From the NCBI GenBank assembly GCA_016165875.1, contig JABBOT010000010.1:7719875-7783874 (forward strand): a stretch of DNA of 64,000 bases, in the 5' to 3' direction. The notes under the pieces were generated by a model. That model had not been told where the DNA came from. It saw nothing but the letters and a program-made list of their open reading frames with translations, and ran no database searches. The translations under genes were made by a program, and so were the position numbers. This DNA is from Acanthopleura granulata (Eukaryota > Mollusca > Polyplacophora > Chitonida > Chitonidae). Positions 35,941-46,070 of the stretch are shown in pieces; the stretch's first letter is position 1; each line of letters opens with the position of its first letter.

Positions 35941-36129
35941 AAACAGGGTTGTGTGTAAAAGAAAACAACTCTTTGTCACTGTTCTTCACAAGAAACGAAG
36001 GCCGTTAGGATTAGTACCTGAAACCTGTCAGTTTTCAGGTAACTATGACAGACAAAACGGAAAATAACACTGAAAAACAGCAGGCGCTAAGCTACTTACA
36101 TGCCCACTTCCGTTTCTGTGAAACCGGAG

Positions 36130-36430
36130 TTGTCCCGTATTATCTAAAGCCTTCGCCTCGGAGAGGCGTTATCCGGGTTATGTCCCGGGTAGGGTTCTAC
36201 AAAGAATACGAAATGTACTTGTCGCGGCGTAGTTTGACTCTCAGCACAGAGAGGTCAGCGCTAGGAAACAGAACTGGGCGACCCGGTGTCAGTATAATGT
36301 GACCTGGTGGGGTGTCATGTCTGTTGTCTTCGGCATGATGTTCAAGTAGTGGGAACATTTTGGTGGTATGAAAGACAGAGAATATATAAGGACTCCCCTT
36401 TGTCATATAGCAGAAAATTGTATACATATA
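36130..36430 (+). repeat. SINE family S1, partial and diverged
   Basis: Shares with 22,801-23,165 the body 'ggtgtcagtataatgtgacc', 'tggtggggtgtcatgtctgt' and the 'cttcggcatgatg' stretch, then a degraded tail into 'tacatacatacatacata' (about 36,430-36,451). The tRNA-like head is barely recognisable. The paralogous place in copy B (about 57,980-58,030) lacks it. Confidence 0.7.
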
Positions 36431-37223
36431 TACGTACATACATACATACATATCATGCCTATGTCGTTAACCATGCGGAAATATTCTATTGCGCCGGGAT
36501 AAACATCAGTGTTGTGCATTACACCATGGGACAGATCTGTAATCGTCGGGATCTGAAATGTTCTAGTTAACCACTGACCGGGGACACGTCTCTCTGCTTT
36601 TCCATGTTCATATTTCTTGAACTAATCCGATTCCCTAAAGCAGGCCTTTAAGGTGAGCTGACCTATGCTTTAACTTAGACCACTCAACTCAAATTCCTAG
36701 GCCTGCTAAAGCCATGACAAGAAAGATTCCGAATCAGATGAAGACAGCTGAATAGTTTCGTTTGATGAGTTATTTAATCACGGGCTGGTTAACTTTCTTG
36801 CATACGCCTTGTAGGCCTATGCGCTTTGCTATGTTTTTGAATTACCACAGTGTTTAAAAAATCCGTGAGATTTTTTATTTGCAAAGTGTCTGGGGGCGGT
36901 GTAATTGAATATTACCCTGCCATAGCCAGTCCTATTCATTTACAGGCGTGTGGAATATTACACTTGTACATTAGGAGATCTTAGCCAGATTATTGTTGAA
37001 GGGAAAGCTTGTGGAATCCGCCCCTGGCCTGGATCACATTGTCTTTTCATTCAGTGTTCCAACAGGATATTCAGTTGTTTTTTTTCTACAAACACCCAGA
37101 TTTGGCCAAATAAAGGAAACACACGGTGTAAAAAAACAGATAACTACAGTTTCTCAAGATATTGTTCTAAAACTAAAGGTAGTGTTGTACCTTTGAAAGG
37201 AGAGACTGGGTCAAGAAAAATAT

Positions 37224-37300
37224 CTGTTTGCGCGTACAGCACTTCTTTGTGGGTTCCCTGTGAGTACAGCACTTCTTTATGGGTTCTCTGCGCACAGCAC
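37224..37300. repeat. Short tandem duplication (~30 bp)
   Basis: 'cagcacttctttgtgggtt' at about 37,237 is repeated as 'cagcacttctttatgggtt' at about 37,267, with 'cagcacacg' starting a third. Confidence 0.8.
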
Positions 37301-38327
37301 ACGTTTTTGCTTCTGTACATTATAGTTCTGTCTTGTTTCATTAGTGAAGCACCCAGTAAACAAGCCGAGACAACCGTGTGATTGTTTGGAAATTGTCTTT
37401 GGTAAGCCCTGAAATCCGGCCACTTGTGAAGTTATACACCAAAATTAGGTTTTCACTCGAAGTAGCTAATAAAATGGAGTGATATTAATTACAATGTATT
37501 TGAGGTCAATGGTATAGTATTACTCGAATACTGTCAAACTCAAAACCTGGGACATGACACCTATCTTTGCATAACTGGGTATAAAACATGGAAAATTATT
37601 CCGATCTCAAGCAAACGACGTTCGTTCAAAAGCTGACACACCAGGTTTTACGCTGATGTATGAATGGACAATCAAATATACTTTCTCTTATCTCTTTGGA
37701 CAAATCTCGTAACACTGAAATCAGGTCAGAGGGTAAATCTTCGCTTTGATTGGTCGCCAAGCATGGTGTGCGACAAATCAGAGCAAAGCTTTAATTGTCG
37801 TGATGGCTTATGAGTGGTGATCACAAGGGGAACCGAGGGCTGTACATTTATGGAGTGAAGAACAGAGGAAGCGGTACAACTTCCGTCGTATGTAACCTGT
37901 TCAAAGTATTCAAAAGATTTTTTTCATTAAAAGGACAATTTTCTTAGTCGATAGCAGAAATATGGTCGGCTGTCATCGCTGAGAAATCAAGCCAGAACTG
38001 TCGACTGACGCCTTTGTCCGTCTCACCGGATTTGTCCGACTAAACAAAAAACCCACAAGCTTTCGAGTTTTAAAGCTTCGTGTAGCCAAGAAAACCCATG
38101 TTTGTCGATTCATACAGGAACGTAAAGCTCAGCGTGTCAGCGTTTTCTAACGAACGTCGTTTGGTTGAGATTGGTGATTGTATAAATGACGTTCGGACGA
38201 TTCTGGCACGTATAGGATTTAAGTGGTAAAGTGGGGTGAGAATTTAGGTCAGTCGGTTGCAAAAATGTGGAATGAAAAATGATTCTCGTGAATAAACACA
38301 AAATGCAGGTGGGACTTGGGCGCAAGC

Positions 38328-38332
38328 GTGAG
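38328..38332. repeat. BEL target-site duplication, left (gtgag)
   Basis: Five bases 'gtgag' directly before the 5' LTR, repeated directly after the 3' LTR at 46,066-46,070. A 5-bp duplication is normal for BEL/Pao integrase. Confidence 0.9.
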
Positions 38333-38890
38333 TGTCACGCCTATCTTATACTGTGAACATGTAGAACTCTCCTGTGCCAGAGTTAGTTTTGCTGACATTA
38401 CATATCAGAAAATCGTCGAGGCGTATTTCTCGTTCCTGTTATCTAAATGGCGCTCAAAGCTGACAACAACCAAACAACCACAGTGTAAGTGTAACATTTA
38501 CAGTTACAGTTACAGATCATGTACGGTGTTAAATTTGTCTTGAAAATAAGGCGTTTAAGGAGCGCGGTGACAGTTTGAGAGACAACAACAACGCTTGTGT
38601 TGAATTGTGTGCATTGCCATGCGAACTCCACGGGACTTATTGACACTCAATGAAACGTAGGAAATACGCATTACATAACGTTGTGTATTTGCACCATTAC
38701 ATTATCGTTATGCCTGAACTTTCTCAACCTAGAACGTGTATGTTAAATTCAGTTGTTGATTGTTTCTACCGACACTGTTTTATTGTGTTTCAGTTATTTA
38801 CCTCAGCATGGTTCGGCAACAAAGGCGACTTGTTGCAGAACTTTGCGTGGTTATCTAATCTGTTAAAGCCCTCCGGGGTGAGGCAGCACA
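38333..38890 (+). repeat. BEL 5' LTR (558 bp)
   Basis: Starts TGTCACGCC and ends GCAGCACA. Compared with the 3' LTR it has 'cagttacagttacag' where the 3' LTR has a 30-bp block containing TATAAA, and AACAAA at about 38,819 where the 3' LTR has AATAAA. Confidence 0.95.
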
Positions 38891-39201
38891 GTAAATAAAC
38901 TCTGACCGACTGGTTGTTTCCACGTTACCACGGACACAGGAGAGACCGCTACACGACCAGCCTATACAGGAATAGCTACGGGCACTGGACATCGTTCATC
39001 GCACGACGCACCGAACAACGGTCAACGCCTGTTTCAGCGAACCCTTACAGCCTGTGCCACAGTGGACAAACCTCACAAAAACGGTAACCTGCGTAAAGGA
39101 CCCTTGTGTATAATACATATGCATAGCACACACGAAACATTAATTTTCTTGATTCGCATAAGCCAATAAGGGCATTTATACATGCTATGCTTCGGTGAAC
39201 T

Positions 39202-42200
39202 GTGTCCAGGAAAATCAAGAAAACATATCCCAGTATGGATACCGATAATACAGACAACAGTGTTGCATCACCTTCTCAGGAAACATCAGCAAACACCATT
39301 ATACAGCCAGACAAAACCATGAATAATTCTACATGCCATGAGTTGTCAGTTAAGCTAACAAATGCTTGGCAAACAGTTGAAGAACATTTAGATCAATGTG
39401 AAAACTGTCCAAATGAGTTAATAGCACTACGTAAAGCTGAGAGAGCATTATCTCAATCTTATGACTCTTATCGGTCAACCTCAGCTCAATATATCGCTCT
39501 ACTCCACGCGATAGACACTCAAGAAAGTACTGACGAGATAGAATTTCGTGTTTCTCTAAATATCGCGAACTCCGAAGTAGTAAACAAAGCCATGTCAGAT
39601 GTCAACGAGCGTATTGACCGCGTATTGGAGACATTGTCGAACAGATCAAGAGACTCACGCTCTCACCACAGTAGATCGTCAGCGGTGTCTTTAATTGCCA
39701 AGATGCATGCCAGGGCCGAGGCAGCAAAGGCTAAGACAACCTTTAGTTTACAAGAAGCTGACCTTCGTAAACGCCACGCGCAGATTAACGAACAGCAACA
39801 AATAGCCGCAGCCCGGTCTGCACGCGAAAAGGCCAATTTGGAAGCTGATTTGAAAGTTTTACAACAGCGAAAAGATGTGGCGGCAGCGGAAGCGGAACTC
39901 AGAGCAGTACAAGAAAGTGAAGTCAACATACCGTCACATCACGAGACAATAAACCTCTTGCTACCATCTGAAGACCCAGTACAGCGAACACTGCGTTATG
40001 CTGAGAAACACTCGATCGAAAATTCACATGAATGTTCCTTCGTCGGTACGAACATTCGCAATGCACAAAATCTGTCTGGTGATCCAGTCATATCGCAAAC
40101 ACCGATTGCGCAACCTGATGTTTCAAACTGTTATACCGATACCTCTCCTAGAGCCCGGAAAAACCTGGAGAGTACGAATGTCGACTCTCACAACGTCACA
40201 CGTTCTGACCTCGACCCGAGAGCCCCAAGTTACGTACCCCAAGTTAACAGTCGACACAGTCAGGCTAACGGGAACACAATGGCTAATGACTTTACAACGT
40301 TCTTACTCAGACGGGACCTGCTTCTGACAAGACTCTATCAGTTTAATGATAAGCCAGAATCTTACACGATGTGGAAGTTGAGTTTTCAGAACGTTATGCA
40401 GGAATTACAAGTTAACCCCCGTGAAGAGCTAGACCTGTTAATTAAATGGCTCGGACCGGAATCCACGAAACACGCCCATAGTCTCCGAGCAGCCAATGCC
40501 AGAGATCCAGCAATGGGACGAAAAAGGGTCTGGGAACGTTTAGACGAACGCTACGGCTGTCCAGAGATGGTTGAAGCGGCCTTGAGGTCAAAGCTTTCAC
40601 ATTTTCCAAAGCTGACGAACAGGGATGCTCCGAAATTGTACGAACTGTGCGATGTCCTCTCAGAGATTTCATCCATCAAGGAAGACCCTATGTACAAAAC
40701 ATCGCTCTCTTACTTCGACAGCTCGACTGGGATAATTCCAATCGTGAGCAAGCTTCCGTATGGTATGCAGGAAAAGTGGACAACGCATGCTTCGAACTTC
40801 AAAAAACAAAATGGAGTTACATTCCCACCATTCAGTTGTTTTGTGGACTTTATCAAGGAGCTCGCGAAAACGAAGAACGACCCAAGTTTTCGTTACGAAG
40901 AATCATCCCCCTCCTCCGTTAAAAACAGACAATCAGTTCAACCACATGAGAAAAGTGTTCTGACGAGAAAAACAGAAATCACGAAATCGGAAGATCCCGG
41001 AAAGGTCCTAAATCCGAGTGTTCATTGCCCCATTCACAAGACTAAGCACCCACTTAACAGATGTAGGACGTTCAAGCAGAAGCCCATAGAAGAACGTAAC
41101 AAACTCATAAAGGATTTTGGCATATGTTTTAGATGCTGTGCAACGACCGAACACATGTCTCGTGAATGTAAGGCCGTCATCGAATGTTCCGAGTGTGGAA
41201 GCTCAAAACACCCTTCTGCATTACACAGAAATACAGAGGCTTCTGGGAAAACCGCAACAGTTCCTTCTTCCAGAGCTAATGGCGGGGAGAAAGTGTGTCT
41301 AGCAGGCGCAAATTCACCCTCACCCTCCTTACCAAATGTCACCTCTCAATGCACGGAGATTTGTGGAGGAGACTTTGAAGGGAAATCATGTGGGAAAACC
41401 ATACAAGTCAAAGTATATCCACAGGGAAACCTACAGATTGCACAAATCATCTACGCTATTCTCGACGATCAAAGCAATGCGTCGTTAGCCCGCTCTGATT
41501 TCTTCAACCGTTTTACGTCAACTACGAGCACAATCCCATACACATTATCTTCATGTTCTGGACTTGTGCAAATGGCCGGCAGGAAGGCCACGAACTTTAT
41601 GGTAGAAGCCCTGGATGGAAGCACAGTTGTTCAGATTCCGACACTGATCGAGTGCAATCAGATTCCGAACATGAGACAAGAAATCCCCACACCGGAAGTT
41701 GCGCTCCACCACCCACATCTGTACAGTATTGCTCGACATATCCCGGCCATAAATGACAATGCAGAAATCCTCCTCCTTATCGGGAGAGATGTTGTCGAAG
41801 CTCACCATGTTCTTGACCAACGCATCGGACCAAGAGGAACCCCGTATGCCCAAAAATTACCCTTGGGATGGGTAATAATAGGGGAGGCATGTTTAGGGAA
41901 GGTACACGCACCGAATATGGTGAATGTAAATAAAACCCACCTCCTGGAAAATGGACGTCGCTCAGTCTTCCGCCCATGTCCAAACAGATTTGACTTGAAG
42001 CAAACGTCTACGGACTACAGACTTTCAGGGGGCCCGATGATTCTTTCTGAAGATGATTACATCGACTCATCGCTCTTTGAAATCACAAAAAACGATAACA
42101 AAACAGGAATGTCTATGGAAGACAAGCTTTTCATAGAAATAATGGACAAAGGAGTCTACAGAGAGAAAGGAGGGAATTGGACTGCTCCGCTTCCTTTAAA

Positions 42201-45200
42201 AGATCCTAGACCTCGGTTACCAAACAACCGCCAACTGGCTGTAAAACGAGCAAAGAATCTCCACAACAGCCTGCGAAAGGATCCCTTAAAGCGCGAACAC
42301 TTCGTCAATTTTATGCAAGGCATACTTGACCAAAACCATGCAGAATTAGCGCCGCCGTTGAAAGACCAAGAAGAATGTTGGTATCTTCCGCTTTTCGGGG
42401 TTTATCACCCTAAGAAACCAGGCCAGATACGTGGTGTATTTGATTCTTCTGCCCAGTACGAAGGAATGTCTTTGAATAATGTTTTGCTGTGTGGACCAGA
42501 CCTTACCAACAGCCTTTTAGGCATACTTCTTCGCTTTCGACTGGAACCTATTGCAATGACAGGGGATATCCAACAGATGTTTCATTGTTTTCTGGTGAGG
42601 CCAGATCACAGAAACTTCTTAAGGTTTTTCTGGTACAAAGAGAACAACCCCGACAAAAACCTCGTCGAATACAGAATGAGAGTACACGTATTCGGCAACT
42701 GTGCCTCACCCGCAGTGGCAACATACGGTATTCGTAGAGCTGCAGAAGAAGCAGAACCCGTTTATGGATCTGACGTCAAGGAATTCGTTAACAAGGACTT
42801 CTACGTGGACGATGCGCTCAAGTCACTCTCTTCGTCCAATGATGCCATCGACCTGATGAAACGGACTCAAGAGGCTCTCATGCATGCTGGCAATCTACGT
42901 CTTTATAAAATTGCTTCCAATAGCGTAGAGGTCATGGAGGCTTTTCCGACAGAGGACCGAGCCAAAGACTTGAAAGATCTGGATCTTGGATCAGATACCT
43001 TACCCCTTCAGAGAAGCTTAGGGCTTTATTGGGATCTCAAGTCCGACACATTCAGATTCCAGGTAAGCCCTCAGGACAAGCCATACACCAAGAGAGGGAT
43101 TTTGTCTACGATAAACAGCCTCTATGACCCCTTAGGTTTTGTATCACCAGTCCTTATTCGTGGAAGAATATTCCTCAGAGAACTCATGGCGCAGAAGATG
43201 ACATGGGACGAACCACTCTGCCCAGAGTTACAGAGGGAATGGAACAACTGGAAATTATCTCTCTCACTTCTCAATAATTTCCACATACCAAGGTCATATG
43301 TTGGACTCTCTTTGAAGCACATGGATAACGTCGAACTCCATATTTTCTCAGATGCGTCTGAAAAGGCGATTGCGGCAGTGGCTTATCTCAGAGCTATAGA
43401 CAACTATGGTAACACCCGCACTGGCTTCGTCTTAGGAAAGACAAAAGTCGCCCCTAAGCATGGGCACACGGTTCCCAGACTAGAATTGTGCGCCGCGGTT
43501 TTAGCAGTGGAAATTACAGAGACAATCTGTGATCATCTCAACCTGCCATTGTCAATAGCCCATTTCTACACCGATAGCCGTATTGTTCTGGGCTATATCT
43601 GTAATCAAACCCGTCGCTTTTACGTTTACGTGAGCAACCGGATTGCACGCATCCGAAAGTCAACTGACCCAAGTCAGTGGAAGTATGTTTCTACACAACG
43701 TAACCCTGCAGACCAAGCAACTCGGTCTATCCCGTCGTCAGATCTTGAAAGAAGTACCTGGCTAACTGGCCCTTTCCAGCTGGATGAAGAGGACAGGGTA
43801 GAGTCTTACCCTCTGGAAGATCCCGACAACGACAAAGAACTAAGGCCCCAAGTTGTGACACTGGACACAAACGTTCAGATAAAGTTGGGACCTCATCGAT
43901 TCGAACGATTTTCTTCGTGGAAGAGGCTCGTGAACGCAATCGTAAACCTGAGGAAACTTGCTATCTCTCGACATAAGGATACGAAACAGTTGGTAGATGT
44001 TGATTTATATGTCACTGCAGAGAAATTCATCATCAGACAGGTCCAGGAAGAGGTCTACGCTTCAGAAATCAAAGCACTCAAGGACGGCAAACCCTTGCCC
44101 ACGAACAGTTCTCTGCTCCCACTGAATCCGCTCCTTGATGACACAGGCGTGTTGTGCGTTGGTGGCAGGCTTAACCGCTCTACATTGGCAACAGGAGAAA
44201 AGAATCCGTACATCATTCCCCCTCGGCATCACATTGCAACGTTACTCGTGAGGCACTATCACCAGAGTGTACAGCACCAGGGACGTCACTTAACAGAGGG
44301 CGCTGTGAGGTCAGGTGGATTGTGGATTATCGGAGGTAAACGGCTTATAGGTACAATCCTTCGTCGGTGCGTCATCTGTCGAAAACTTAGGGGGAAGGTG
44401 GCATGTCAGCAGATGGCCGACCTACCTTCAGATCGACTTACAGCAGGCCCACCATTCACCTTCGTAGGAGTTGATACATTCGGACCATGGCCTGTTGTCT
44501 CAAGACGTACAAGAGGCGGTCAAGCAAGTAGTAAAAGATGGGCGATCCTGTTCACCTGTCTCGTTTCACGTGCCATACACATAGAAGTCATCGAGGATAT
44601 GACCTCCTCATCCTTTATCAACAGCCTTCGACGTTTCATTGCCGTCAGAGGAAAGGTGAAAGAGTTCCGATCGGACAGAGGGACAAATTTTATTGGAAGT
44701 CTGGACAGTCTTGAAATCGATTCGACTAAAATCGAGAATCCGGAAATCAAGCGCTTTTTGTACGACAAGGGCACGAAGTGGACGTTCAATCCTCCACACT
44801 CCTCACACATGGGTGGGGTGTGGGAGCGGATGATCGGGGTAACGAGGCGTATCCTAGACTCCATGTTATTACAAGCTAACACCAAGAGCCTCACACACGA
44901 AGTATTGTCTACCTTTTTGGCTGAAGTCTCGGCAATCGTTAATGCTCGACCCCTAGTGCCGGTTTCGACTGACCCTAACGAACCCACTATTTTGTCTCCA
45001 GCGACACTCCTCACACAAAAGATGAACCAGGAAGTTGAGCTTGCAGAACATTTGGACATAAAAGACACTTACCGTGCCCAGTGGAAACACGTGCAGGTCT
45101 TGGCAGACACCTTCTGGAAATCTTGGAGGGAGGAATACCTTCAAGCACTACAACCACGGCGCAAATGGCAGACTCCTCACCCTAATGTGAAAGTTGGGGA

Positions 45201-45381
45201 TATTGTGCTCATGACAGATAAGGACACCCGCAGAAATGACTGGCCTATTGGAATAGTTACCAAAGTCTTTCAGAGCGCGGACGGCAAAGTTAGGAAAGTG
45301 GAGATTCGTGTGACGAGAAATGGATCCATTACCACGTATCCTAGACCCATTTCTGAGATTGTGCCGCTTCTCTCCGAGTGA
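39202..45381 (+). CDS. BEL/Pao gag-pol polyprotein, 2,059 aa, intact
   Basis: This encodes the full replication machinery of the retrotransposon: capsid-like protein, protease, reverse transcriptase, RNase H and integrase. In order (approximate residues): a charged coiled-coil-prone gag N-terminus (130-230, EAAKAKTTFSLQEADLRKRH); a DUF1759 capsid-like region (370-520, LYQFNDKPESYTMWKLSFQN); two CCHC/CCHH zinc knuckles (641-675, CFRCCATTEHMSREC and CSECGSSKHPSALH); a DUF1758 protease with ILDDQSN (about 752) and LLIGRDV (about 858); RT with TGDIQQMF (about 1119) and catalytic FYVDDA (about 1199); RNase H with FSDASE, RLELCAA and FYTDSR (1380-1455); an integrase HHCC finger (1675-1725) and DDE core at VGVDTFGP, RSDRGTNF and GGVWERM (1755-1876); and a DUF5641 C-terminus. 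The length is normal for BEL. The start may be this ATG or the one 11 codons later. No stop or frameshift was seen. Confidence 0.97.
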   Translation: MSRKIKKTYPSMDTDNTDNSVASPSQETSANTIIQPDKTMNNSTCHELSVKLTNAWQTVEEHLDQCENCPNELIALRKAERALSQSYDSYRSTSAQYIALLHAIDTQESTDEIEFRVSLNIANSEVVNKAMSDVNERIDRVLETLSNRSRDSRSHHSRSSAVSLIAKMHARAEAAKAKTTFSLQEADLRKRHAQINEQQQIAAARSAREKANLEADLKVLQQRKDVAAAEAELRAVQESEVNIPSHHETINLLLPSEDPVQRTLRYAEKHSIENSHECSFVGTNIRNAQNLSGDPVISQTPIAQPDVSNCYTDTSPRARKNLESTNVDSHNVTRSDLDPRAPSYVPQVNSRHSQANGNTMANDFTTFLLRRDLLLTRLYQFNDKPESYTMWKLSFQNVMQELQVNPREELDLLIKWLGPESTKHAHSLRAANARDPAMGRKRVWERLDERYGCPEMVEAALRSKLSHFPKLTNRDAPKLYELCDVLSEISSIKEDPMYKTSLSYFDSSTGIIPIVSKLPYGMQEKWTTHASNFKKQNGVTFPPFSCFVDFIKELAKTKNDPSFRYEESSPSSVKNRQSVQPHEKSVLTRKTEITKSEDPGKVLNPSVHCPIHKTKHPLNRCRTFKQKPIEERNKLIKDFGICFRCCATTEHMSRECKAVIECSECGSSKHPSALHRNTEASGKTATVPSSRANGGEKVCLAGANSPSPSLPNVTSQCTEICGGDFEGKSCGKTIQVKVYPQGNLQIAQIIYAILDDQSNASLARSDFFNRFTSTTSTIPYTLSSCSGLVQMAGRKATNFMVEALDGSTVVQIPTLIECNQIPNMRQEIPTPEVALHHPHLYSIARHIPAINDNAEILLLIGRDVVEAHHVLDQRIGPRGTPYAQKLPLGWVIIGEACLGKVHAPNMVNVNKTHLLENGRRSVFRPCPNRFDLKQTSTDYRLSGGPMILSEDDYIDSSLFEITKNDNKTGMSMEDKLFIEIMDKGVYREKGGNWTAPLPLKDPRPRLPNNRQLAVKRAKNLHNSLRKDPLKREHFVNFMQGILDQNHAELAPPLKDQEECWYLPLFGVYHPKKPGQIRGVFDSSAQYEGMSLNNVLLCGPDLTNSLLGILLRFRLEPIAMTGDIQQMFHCFLVRPDHRNFLRFFWYKENNPDKNLVEYRMRVHVFGNCASPAVATYGIRRAAEEAEPVYGSDVKEFVNKDFYVDDALKSLSSSNDAIDLMKRTQEALMHAGNLRLYKIASNSVEVMEAFPTEDRAKDLKDLDLGSDTLPLQRSLGLYWDLKSDTFRFQVSPQDKPYTKRGILSTINSLYDPLGFVSPVLIRGRIFLRELMAQKMTWDEPLCPELQREWNNWKLSLSLLNNFHIPRSYVGLSLKHMDNVELHIFSDASEKAIAAVAYLRAIDNYGNTRTGFVLGKTKVAPKHGHTVPRLELCAAVLAVEITETICDHLNLPLSIAHFYTDSRIVLGYICNQTRRFYVYVSNRIARIRKSTDPSQWKYVSTQRNPADQATRSIPSSDLERSTWLTGPFQLDEEDRVESYPLEDPDNDKELRPQVVTLDTNVQIKLGPHRFERFSSWKRLVNAIVNLRKLAISRHKDTKQLVDVDLYVTAEKFIIRQVQEEVYASEIKALKDGKPLPTNSSLLPLNPLLDDTGVLCVGGRLNRSTLATGEKNPYIIPPRHHIATLLVRHYHQSVQHQGRHLTEGAVRSGGLWIIGGKRLIGTILRRCVICRKLRGKVACQQMADLPSDRLTAGPPFTFVGVDTFGPWPVVSRRTRGGQASSKRWAILFTCLVSRAIHIEVIEDMTSSSFINSLRRFIAVRGKVKEFRSDRGTNFIGSLDSLEIDSTKIENPEIKRFLYDKGTKWTFNPPHSSHMGGVWERMIGVTRRILDSMLLQANTKSLTHEVLSTFLAEVSAIVNARPLVPVSTDPNEPTILSPATLLTQKMNQEVELAEHLDIKDTYRAQWKHVQVLADTFWKSWREEYLQALQPRRKWQTPHPNVKVGDIVLMTDKDTRRNDWPIGIVTKVFQSADGKVRKVEIRVTRNGSITTYPRPISEIVPLLSE

Positions 45382-45481
45382 TGATATTGATTTATGACCA
45401 TATTTCTTCCAGGCAGCTACTCTAGATCAGTGATCCATTGGATGACCCATGTTTGTGTTAAATAATATCATAATCTGATAT

Positions 45482-45492
45482 TAGGCGGGGAG
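45482..45492 (+). other. BEL polypurine tract
   Basis: Purine-rich 'ggcggggag' directly before the 3' LTR, the expected plus-strand primer for reverse transcription. Confidence 0.75.
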
Positions 45493-46065
45493 TGTCACGC
45501 CTATCTTATACTGTGAACATGTAGAACTCTCCTGTGCCAGAGTTAGTTTTGGTGACATTACATATCAGAAAATCGTCGAGGCGTATTTCTCGTTCCTGTT
45601 ATCTAAATGGCGCTCAAAGCTGACAACAACCAAACAACCACAGTGTAAGTGTAACATTTACAGTTAGATATGCATGTACATATAAACGGGATCATGTACG
45701 GTGTTAAATTTGTCTTGAAAATAAGGCGTTTAAGGAGCGCGGTGACAGTTTGAGAGACAACAACAACGCTTGTGTTGAATTGTGTGCATTGCCATGCGAA
45801 CTCCACGGGACTTATTGACACTCAATGAAACGTAGGAAATACGCATTACATAACTTTGTGTATTTGCACCATTACATTATCGTTATGCCTGAACTTTCTC
45901 AACCTAGAACGTGTATGTTAAATTCAGTTGTTGATTGTTTCTACCGACACTGTTTTATTGTGTTTCAGTTATTTACCTCAGCATGGTTCGGCAATAAAGG
46001 CGACTTGTTGCAGAACTTTGCGTGGTTATCTAATCTGTTAAAGCCCTCCGGGGTGAGGCAGCACA
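45493..46065 (+). repeat. BEL 3' LTR (573 bp) with TATAAA and AATAAA
   Basis: Starts TGTCACGCC and ends GCAGCACA. It contains 'gtacatataaacggg' at about 45,675-45,689 (absent from the 5' LTR) and the poly(A) hexamer AATAAA at 45,993-45,998, about 70 bp before the LTR end. Frames such as 45,825-46,130 are not genes. Confidence 0.95.
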
Positions 46066-46070
46066 GTGAG
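46066..46070. repeat. BEL target-site duplication, right (gtgag)
   Basis: Matches the left copy at 38,328-38,332. The flank after it ('ggtcatgaggattcggacat') resumes similarity to copy B (about 58,959, 'ggtcatgaagatgtgaacag'). Confidence 0.9.

Larger units (their letters stand above)
38333..46065 (+). mobile_element. BEL/Pao LTR retrotransposon, nearly intact, 7.7 kb
   Basis: A complete element: 5' LTR 38,333-38,890, leader 38,891-39,201, one long gag-pol ORF 39,202-45,381, polypurine tract at about 45,484-45,492, 3' LTR 45,493-46,065, and gtgag duplications on both sides. No env-like ORF lies between pol and the 3' LTR. The LTRs differ at only about three single bases plus one 15/30-bp block, and the ORF has no stop, so the insertion is recent. 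It sits inside duplication copy A; copy B is unoccupied. No clear primer binding site is seen at the LTR edge: the next TGG is at 38,911, 20 bp downstream. Confidence 0.96.

Noticed and set aside
38650..38898. ORFs inside the LTRs (also 45,825-46,130)
   Set aside because: The same frame appears in both LTRs because they are repeats; not a gene.
38891..38930. BEL primer binding site
   Set aside because: Nothing complementary to a tRNA 3' end (starting TGG) abuts the LTR; the TGG at 38,911 is 20 bp away, so I did not annotate it.
44520..45068. 182-codon ORF antisense to the BEL integrase
   Set aside because: Shadow frame of the intact polyprotein on the other strand.
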